Shown here one piece after another: positions 58,101 to 64,000 of a stretch of 64,000 bases of DNA; position 1 is the first letter of the stretch, and the number at the start of each line of letters is the position of its first letter. The DNA is taken from positions 89,638,230 through 89,702,229 of the forward strand of contig NC_031768.1 of the NCBI RefSeq assembly GCF_001522545.3. The letters run 5' to 3'. The notes beneath the pieces were generated by a model. The model had not been told where the DNA came from, did no database searches, and was given only the letters and a program-made list of their open reading frames with translations. The stretch is from Parus major (Eukaryota > Chordata > Aves > Passeriformes > Paridae). A program made the translations under genes and the position numbers.

Positions 58101-60137
58101 CCAATCTCTGTTCTTAGCAGTTATTTTGCATGCAGTCACTTTGCTGGGGAGGTAAGAAGATCACACAAGCAGGAGAGTTGCATGTAAGCCCACCCTCTGT
58201 TTGGGAACGCTCTCGCAGTGTTTCATTTCCCAGTGAAAACTTAGTCACAGTGCTCATCTTTCTCTCACCTGAAGCCATGGATGATGATTTTGGTTTCCAG
58301 GCTGCTGTTGAAGCTGCAGTTCTTGATGCCATCATCAGCTGAAATCAGCTCTCCACAGCTGGGGCTCGAGGAGGTGAAGAGAAGAAACTGGACCTTCAGT
58401 TTGCTGCCCCGTAGGAAATTGGCTGTCTGGAAGTCAGTGCAGTGATGCCCTGAGAGTCTGTCTGTATTCCCTGCACAGGGGGGAAGTGGCACTTTTAGTC
58501 TGTGTCTGTGCAATGGGAAAAAAACACCCCTCATTTAAATTCATTAGGAAAATGAAGGCAGCAATTTCACTTCTATTAATAAAGATTGAAAGTATAGAGC
58601 ATACATTAAAATAAGGCAATTCTGGAAACTTTACCTGACTGATAAAGTTGTTTCTGTCCTATGATGGAATTCCAGCTCTCTGGGAAAACAACCATGGATG
58701 TAACACCAGCTTTGACTTCTGAGAGTTATTTCACCAAGAGGTGAGTGATATTTTGCTGGGTTTTTTTAGCAAATTGGCCACCTACACCAGCCACTAAGTA
58801 CTTTTATGAGGTGGCTGTTAGATCTTTAAAAAAAATGGCTGCTGAGAGGTAATCACCACTGAATGGGGATATTTCTATTCAAATTCTGGTAAGTTTAATA
58901 AAAGATACAAGTCTAACTGACAATTGCATCAAAAACACAGAAATAAGTATGAGAGTGCTCATGATAAAATATGAGAATGCTGAGGAAAAAATATGTCAAT
59001 GATAATTTCACTATTGATTCATTTACTGGAAGAAAATGCTTTATGAGAAAGAAAAGGTTGCTGCTGGAAGGTACTTTGACCCAGACAGAAAAAAATAAAT
59101 ATCTGACCTGTAGCTAGAAAAACACCTGAGCAAATTTAGAAAGCAAGCACAAAAGTTCAGCAGTATGAGTCACTAGCAGTGTTACTTTAAGAGCTGGCAG
59201 AGTGGCATCCTGCTGCAATGACAATACGTGCACCTTCCCTTTCCGGACTGGAGGAAGTGAAACAGCCTTGAATCTGACATATGATAAAATATTATTCATT
59301 TATGTATTTTTAAATCAAACAACCAGCTTCCCAATTTCCCTCAGAAGATACTTTACACCAACTAGACAAAACGTGGCCTAAGGGTCAGCACAAAGGGGTG
59401 AGATCCAATATTCAGATTCCCCTAGAAGGATGTGACCATCCCTTACTGTTGTTTATTTCAGTCTTCCTGTGCACTGACAAGAAAGACAGAGACACTTTTA
59501 GAGATCATCTTGGAAAAAATGTAGGCCCTGCTCCAGTCTAAGTAGCAAAAGTGGGTCCAGTGCAGCGCAGTGAGTGTCAGAAATGACGTGAAATGAGGGG
59601 GATCATCAGTAAAGGCAAGGCAGGAGGTGCAGTGCAGTGAAGCTGCAGGTGATGTGGGACTGCAGATGTGATCACTAAGGCAGCCTCGCTGACAGTACAG
59701 TTAAAGAAAGAAATGGAAGTGTGGCATTTGTCTGTTTTCTCTCAGCTACTGCAGAGCACACTTGCTGTGCTTTTGAAGCAGGAGACGCCACTGCCAGAGG
59801 CCAAGTGTTCCCTTTTCTGCATCCTTACATTTCAGGGTAAACCTACATCATTCTTGTAAATCAGGTTAATGGAATTAAATCACTGAGAGTGATTGAATCA
59901 AAGCAGAAGAGAAGAAAGGTCCATTCTTGCACTACTTTTTCTCCCCAGCACCTAACAAGATTATTGCAAGGACCTCTTGACATACAGCTTGTTTAGGGAG
60001 AATTGAATTCAGATCCTTCTCTGTAAGATCTTCAACCCTTGCCAGGCGCTCATGTTTTTCTTACCTGTTCGTGCTGAGCTGGGCAGCAAGAGGACAGCAA
60101 GAACAACGAGCAGTTTTCTCTTCAGATCTTCATCCAT
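46107..60137 (-). CDS. PLA1A: PLA1A, phosphatidylserine-specific phospholipase A1; complete, 11 coding exons
   Basis: Minus-strand exons: 60137-60065, 58470-58269, 56717-56540, 55820-55712, 54247-54146, 53336-53247, 52799-52632, 51597-51508, 51055-50947, 47588-47424 and 46188-46107. The phases add up to 1368 bases, 455 residues plus stop (human 456). The enzyme is a secreted pancreatic-lipase-family protein that removes the sn-1 acyl chain of phosphatidylserine to give lysophosphatidylserine. A signal peptide ([11 protein letters not shown]) covers about residues 1-22. The triad falls at Ser166 in GVSLG, Asp190 in LDPAGP and His260 in CDHMRAVH, the same numbers as human. Other family matches are [41 protein letters not shown] and GKFC. 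An in-frame upstream ATG (60149-60147) would add four residues; the start used here preserves the human numbering. The gene is convergent with POPDC2. Confidence 0.96.
47424..47588 (-). CDS. PLA1A: PLA1A exon 10
   Basis: 165 bases; [21 protein letters not shown] and [14 protein letters not shown] match human PKQQRYGKGIIAHA, QCQINQV and IIGKFCTALLPVND. Acceptor ccttgcag, donor gtaagc. Confidence 0.93.
50947..51055 (-). CDS. PLA1A: PLA1A exon 9
   Basis: 109 bases; [14 protein letters not shown] then [11 protein letters not shown] and AKIT match human [14 protein letters not shown] and the following beta-strand region of the C-terminal domain. Acceptor tgctcag, donor gtgagt. Confidence 0.92.
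51508..51597 (-). CDS. PLA1A: PLA1A exon 8
   Basis: 90 bases; LLEQAGVN and [18 protein letters not shown] match human LVEQGGV and LPKEVKVYLLTTSSAPYC. The acceptor tttcacag is chosen because it keeps LLEQ; a second AG 18 bases downstream would remove six residues in frame. Confidence 0.9.
52632..52799 (-). CDS. PLA1A: PLA1A exon 7 (catalytic His260)
   Basis: 168 bases; [19 protein letters not shown] holds His260 in CDH; later [15 protein letters not shown] and CPRIG. The Cys pattern of the lipase lid and disulfides is kept. Donor gtacag. Confidence 0.95.
53247..53336 (-). CDS. PLA1A: PLA1A exon 6
   Basis: 90 bases; [20 protein letters not shown] and GCPRFISA. Acceptor tttcag, donor gtaaga. 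Confidence 0.95.
54146..54247 (-). CDS. PLA1A: PLA1A exon 5 (catalytic Asp190)
   Basis: 102 bases; [20 protein letters not shown] and [13 protein letters not shown]. Asp190 is in LDPAGP. Human ITG before it is ITA here, because the codon is split and the second exon starts cc. Donor gtaagc. Confidence 0.95.
55712..55820 (-). CDS. PLA1A: PLA1A exon 4 (nucleophile Ser166)
   Basis: 109 bases; [18 protein letters not shown] carries the GXSXG elbow with Ser166. Acceptor cctgcag, donor gtacca. Gly-His rich GHFHGGHLG follows. Confidence 0.95.
56540..56717 (-). CDS. PLA1A: PLA1A exon 3
   Basis: 178 bases; [15 protein letters not shown] and [19 protein letters not shown] match human. Acceptor ccacag, donor gtaagc, phase 0 out. 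Confidence 0.95.
57630..57932. other. Assembly gap of 303 N
   Basis: Run of N inside PLA1A intron 2 (between exons 58269 and 56717). The left flank ends in (AG)n, suggesting a purine-rich simple repeat broke the assembly. No coding exon is expected in it because the phases of exons 2 and 3 join. Confidence 0.99.
58269..58470 (-). CDS. PLA1A: PLA1A exon 2
   Basis: 202 bases; contains [27 protein letters not shown] and TKIIIHGFR (human KLIIHGFR). Acceptor ctgtgcag, donor gtgaga. Confidence 0.95.
60065..60137 (-). CDS. PLA1A: PLA1A exon 1 (signal peptide)
   Basis: Encodes MDEDLKRK followed by a hydrophobic Leu/Val/Ala core and PSSART; donor gtaaga, phase 1 out. N-terminal charge followed by a core and small residues fits a cleavable secretion signal. 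Confidence 0.85.
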
Positions 60138-60239
60138 CTTCCTGTTCATCCAATACAAGCATAAGGATTGTACAGGGGAAAACCAGCCGTGGTTAATGAT
60201 CAGCTTGACTCTGTAATGATCAATCAGCCTGTGCACTTT

Positions 60240-63200
60240 TGGGAAAATGACCGAATTTAGATTTTGAGCAATTACCTCTGCTCTTATTTAACCATTAGTC
60301 AAAATTTGAAGCAGAGGTTTCACTGACTTTTTGGTTAAAGAAGGTGTTGATCTCCCTTTCCTCCCTGCCTCCCTTTCCTCAAGGGAAACTTCTCACTTCA
60401 TAAATCAGCCAGTGAAACCAGTCCCAGCAAGTGATAGAGTTACAGTGCTTTATCCTTGCTACCTAGACCTTTCTATCAAATGCTGAGTAGGGATGCTGGT
60501 TTATCACAAGGCTGCACAGTAAGTCTATGCCAGGAAGATTCATATCAGCCTTGCATCGTATTTTCCTACTGCATTGCTGCCTTTCCTGTATTTCTACTTT
60601 TGGTCAGATACCAGTAACAGTCTAAATAAGGCAGAAGAGTGGATTACATATGAAAAGTGAGGGGAAAAGCAGGCTAAAATGTAACTGGTGTTCATATTAC
60701 CATAACATGTCCAGACCACATTTTTTAGGGCTTCAGTAATGCACCAGCATCATAAGCGTGCAAATACTTTAAAGAGACCTTTGAATAAAAAACTTTACCA
60801 CTTCGATGTGTACAGATGGAGAATCACATGTGCACACCCAAATGTGTACAAGAGGTACCATATTCCTGGCTGAGATGGACTTTCAGGTAAGGACACACCT
60901 GTATCCTTTGTGTTGGTCCATCGTGCTCGACAAGGCAGCTTCGCCCTTGGCGAAATGGCAGGAAGGGCAATGAGCAAAGTAAAGTTCCTGTCCAGGTACT
61001 AATCTACCGTGGCTTAGTTGAATAACAAAATAAAGAGATTTCTTCAGTCTGATCAGAAAGATGACCAAAGACATTTCAAAAAGCATCAGGCATTACTTTT
61101 CTTTAGAATTACTGGTGATAGCAGTAACTTCCTCACCCCAGATTGCTCCAGCTGAAGGCTTTGGGGCTGTTTTAGGCAGAAAATAATTTTATTTCCAAGT
61201 CTTCTGATATAAATTTCTCCAGTTTGCACTGAAAGTTAGGCAGCCTCAGCTGCCTGGCCTGGAGGACTCTTGAAGCCTTACCCCAACTTCACCCTCCCAG
61301 AGATACATACAGAGATACCTTCTGAGCCTGAAGTACTTGCCTCCAGAATCGAGCTGGCTTATTGTCAGAGAGGCAGGTCCTCTCACAAATACGTGATTGT
61401 GTTTTTCAACTCAATCAATTTTCCAAGGCTGAAAGCTGCAATGCTGGTTGCCATCTCCTAGCTTCCAGCCCATTCTTCATCTTTCCATCCCCAGCACCAG
61501 ATTAATCTTATTTTATCTTACAAATTTCAGATTATAAAATAAAACCTGTGCACTCCAATGGGCTCATTCCTTCTTTTCCAAGTCCTGTGGAAATTTTGAA
61601 ATGCCATGTAATATAAAGCAGGCACCAGTATTACAGCCCTAGAGTTAAACAAAACTTGGGCCAAGATGTGCAAGATCTGTTTTTATTTTGTGATTTGCAG
61701 AGCTGTTAAACAGCATCCTGGTGTTTAACAATTCTGCAAATGCACGAAACTGGTGGTTTTTTAAAAATAAATGTCTTAATGAAATTGAAAATTCTGTTTC
61801 CCGAGTAGTATTTTTTTCTGAATTCTCAGATTCAGTAATTCCCGGAGGTTTTTTTTTTATTATAGCAGCACATTGTGTGATTCCTTATGCAAACAGCAAA
61901 AGCCACTCAAGCTACTCTGTGCTTAAAATGCTCTTACTAGTACAACTGTTTTGGTATGAAGGGTTTTCTTCTTATTGCTTGTGAACTTAATTACAGAGTA
62001 ATTACAGTTCTATTAATTCAGAAACTTAATTCCACTTATCTTGCTTCCCAATGGGAGTGATTATAATGGCAATGGGAGCGCTGTTGCAAAGACTTTCAAA
62101 CCACTTTAGATTTTGTTTAACAGTCCCTTACAGAGCACAACCATGAAGCACAGTGTGATTTGCTTGAGTATGTCAAGGATAGTAAAAGCAAACAAACTTG
62201 ATTTTATGCACAGATTCTTTTAATTAAAAAGAAAATTTCAGAAATGTGCTGTCTGCACATTCAAGCAAATGCTGAAAGTGCCCAACTCAGCTGAAAGTGT
62301 CGAATCCCCACCCACAAAGCAACAGCTGGTAGAGGCACATAAGCACTGCAAATATCCTGTTGTCAAGTGGAAATCTCATCACAGGAAAATTCACTTAGCC
62401 TGGAAAACTAATTTTTGATACTGGAAACAATGCAGCTGGCATAGCAGCACCTTGGGGGAAGCTAAGTGTGAGCTAAGCAAATTATGACTATTTAAAACCT
62501 CTCCCTGTGGCCTTTGAAGAAGGGCATTAAATACACCTTCCTTAAATTCTGGATCCCCCCTACTGCTGGAATACTTGATCTCAGAGCTCCTGTGTTTTCT
62601 GTCATTTGCCTGTGAAGTAGAAACTATGTTAAGCATGTAGACTCCTGTGTATTGTTCCCAGGACTGACAGAGGAACCGGGATTAGTTCTCATCTCAACAA
62701 AAAGTAATTTGAGCTCTTGGCTTTCAGAAGTGTGTCTCAGCAATGGCAGAGCAGGATGTATGCACTAAAGATTGTCTTGGCAACTGAGGAAGGGAAAATA
62801 TGGGCAAGTCTGCCTGGGTACTCTGTCAGGAAAGGAGGAAAACCAGCAATCTGAGTTTTTTTTTGAGTACTTTATGGATCTTTCACCTGTATAAGTATAC
62901 ATAAGGGAGAATGCATCCTTACCATGTATTACCAAGTAGAAGAACCTAGCTGAGGGCACCAGCCTCCAGGTTCAAGTTTCTCTCTCAGTTTCTCTGCCCT
63001 GTGAAGCCCTAATCATCTTCTACAACGTGGAGCACCTCAGTAGGAGCATAGGCCTGCCTTAAGAGCATGTGGGTGACCTCTGCGGTTCCTTCCACCCTAA
63101 AATAACTTGTTTCAAAGTGAAACTGCTTCAAATTTCTCTCTCCTAACCTCAGACATTTCATGACCTGCAGGAAAGTTGTAGTGTGCAAGCATCCTCCCAG

Positions 63201-64000
63201 CAACAAGATTCAATCCAAAGCCTCTGACGTCTTGGGAGAACATTTTACCTGAGAAGAGGATGAGTCAGCAGCACAGAACAGGTGCTCCTGCCATGAGAGT
63301 GATGAAGGAATGTGGCCATGTTACATTTCTGGCATGAACACTGTGACTCAGAGCCTTCACAGCACAGGGAGATCCTTTGGATGGTTGTCAAAGATTAAGA
63401 ACAGAGGGGAAAAGGTAACCAATGGACAGAAAAGCTCTGTGTGGGTTTCTGTCACTGAGCAAAAGGAATTTACGGGATGGGCCTGTCTTCATTTGTGAGT
63501 TGCATGTCATGATGTTCCAACACAGCTATGGAGAAAGGATCAGTATTATTCTGTTTTTGTAAGAACTGAACGAGACAGCATTGCTCAGCTCAAGATGCGG
63601 CGTCATTCCACCTCATGCAGCAGCCGTCAGCGAAGAGTAAAAGGAGCTTACAGTAACTCCTAGAAGGAAGGGGGGAAAAAAATCCCTGAGTAGGAATAAC
63701 TTCAGTGCTTACTCTGGAAAAGGACCTCTGCTTAGAGATATCCATGGCTGCCAATTTTTTTCAGATTCTGTTGTGTGAAGTGCAAAGCTGAGGTCTCTCA
63801 AAGGGATGGCGAACAGCCCGGCACAGCTGCTTGTCAGTGAATGTGGGGGCCAAGTGCACTGGGAGAGATCTGACTGAGAGACAAACCTGTGGTGAGAGCC
63901 TCCCTCACAGCACTGTGCTGTGCTGCTGTTCCCCAGGACAGACAGACAAGCTGCTGAGAGCTGAGCATTGAGGCTGTAGGGTCTGCACCTGGACCCTTCT
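60240..64000. other. Region upstream of PLA1A
   Basis: No gene recognised. By synteny ADPRH would follow to the right on the minus strand, but none of its coding sequence is seen here, so at most its 3'UTR could be present. Contains a possible CR1 tail and a homeodomain-site-rich stretch near 61.99 kb. Confidence 0.55.
63060..63112 (+). repeat. Possible degenerate CR1 tail
   Basis: gggtgacctctgcggttcc followed by ttccaccctaaaat resembles the last 50 bases of CR1 (gatgacctttgaggtccctt, ccaaccc). Upstream sequence is not convincingly CR1. Confidence 0.35.

Noticed and set aside
63560..63662. Short open stretch with CG-rich words considered as an exon of the next gene (ADPRH expected by synteny)
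   Set aside because: Translation is Ser/Arg-rich and unlike ADP-ribosylhydrolase; strand is opposite to that expected.

Overview
This is vertebrate nuclear DNA, almost certainly from a bird. Coding sequence is split into short GT-AG exons, the only recognisable interspersed repeats are 3'-truncated CR1 LINE pieces, introns are compact, and the gene order matches the block that in human lies at 3q13.33 (ADPRH-PLA1A-POPDC2-COX17-CFAP91-GSK3B, from memory). The species cannot be fixed from the sequence. There is one assembly gap of 303 N at 57630-57932.

Four genes were assembled exon by exon. (1) CFAP91/MAATS1 runs on the minus strand; nine exons lie between 13448 and 3687 and the gene leaves the window to the left. 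Its downstream exons are intact, but the two most 5' recognisable exons carry a frameshift and an in-frame TGA. (2) COX17, plus strand, two coding exons at 25465-25583 and 26935-27019, complete, with its own CpG island. (3) POPDC2, plus strand, exons at 32999-33489, 35842-35950 and 39199-39565, with a terminal exon at 43145-43227. Read-through of the exon 3 donor gives a second C-terminus ending at 39657. (4) PLA1A, minus strand, eleven coding exons from 60137 down to 46107. The model is complete at 455 residues, and its catalytic Ser166, Asp190 and His260 fall on the same numbers as in human PLA1A. POPDC2 and PLA1A are convergent; COX17 and CFAP91 are divergent, about 11 kb apart.

Non-coding layout: 1-3.7 kb is CFAP91 intron with a CR1 piece and an octamer-rich, conserved-element-like stretch near 3.0-3.25 kb. 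A CpG island at 13.83-14.40 kb marks the presumed CFAP91 promoter. 15.1-25.0 kb is gene-poor. 27.65-32.9 kb is the COX17-POPDC2 intergenic region, ending in a GATA-rich stretch just 5' of POPDC2. 60.2-64.0 kb is upstream of PLA1A and holds no recognised gene.

The genes do not form a pathway. They act in axoneme assembly (CFAP91), mitochondrial copper delivery (COX17), muscle cAMP sensing (POPDC2) and secreted phosphatidylserine lipase activity (PLA1A); only synteny links them. The main items for follow-up are the CFAP91 5' lesions, the two POPDC2 C-termini with a long pyrimidine tract before the distal exon, and the tandem NAGNAG acceptor in PLA1A.
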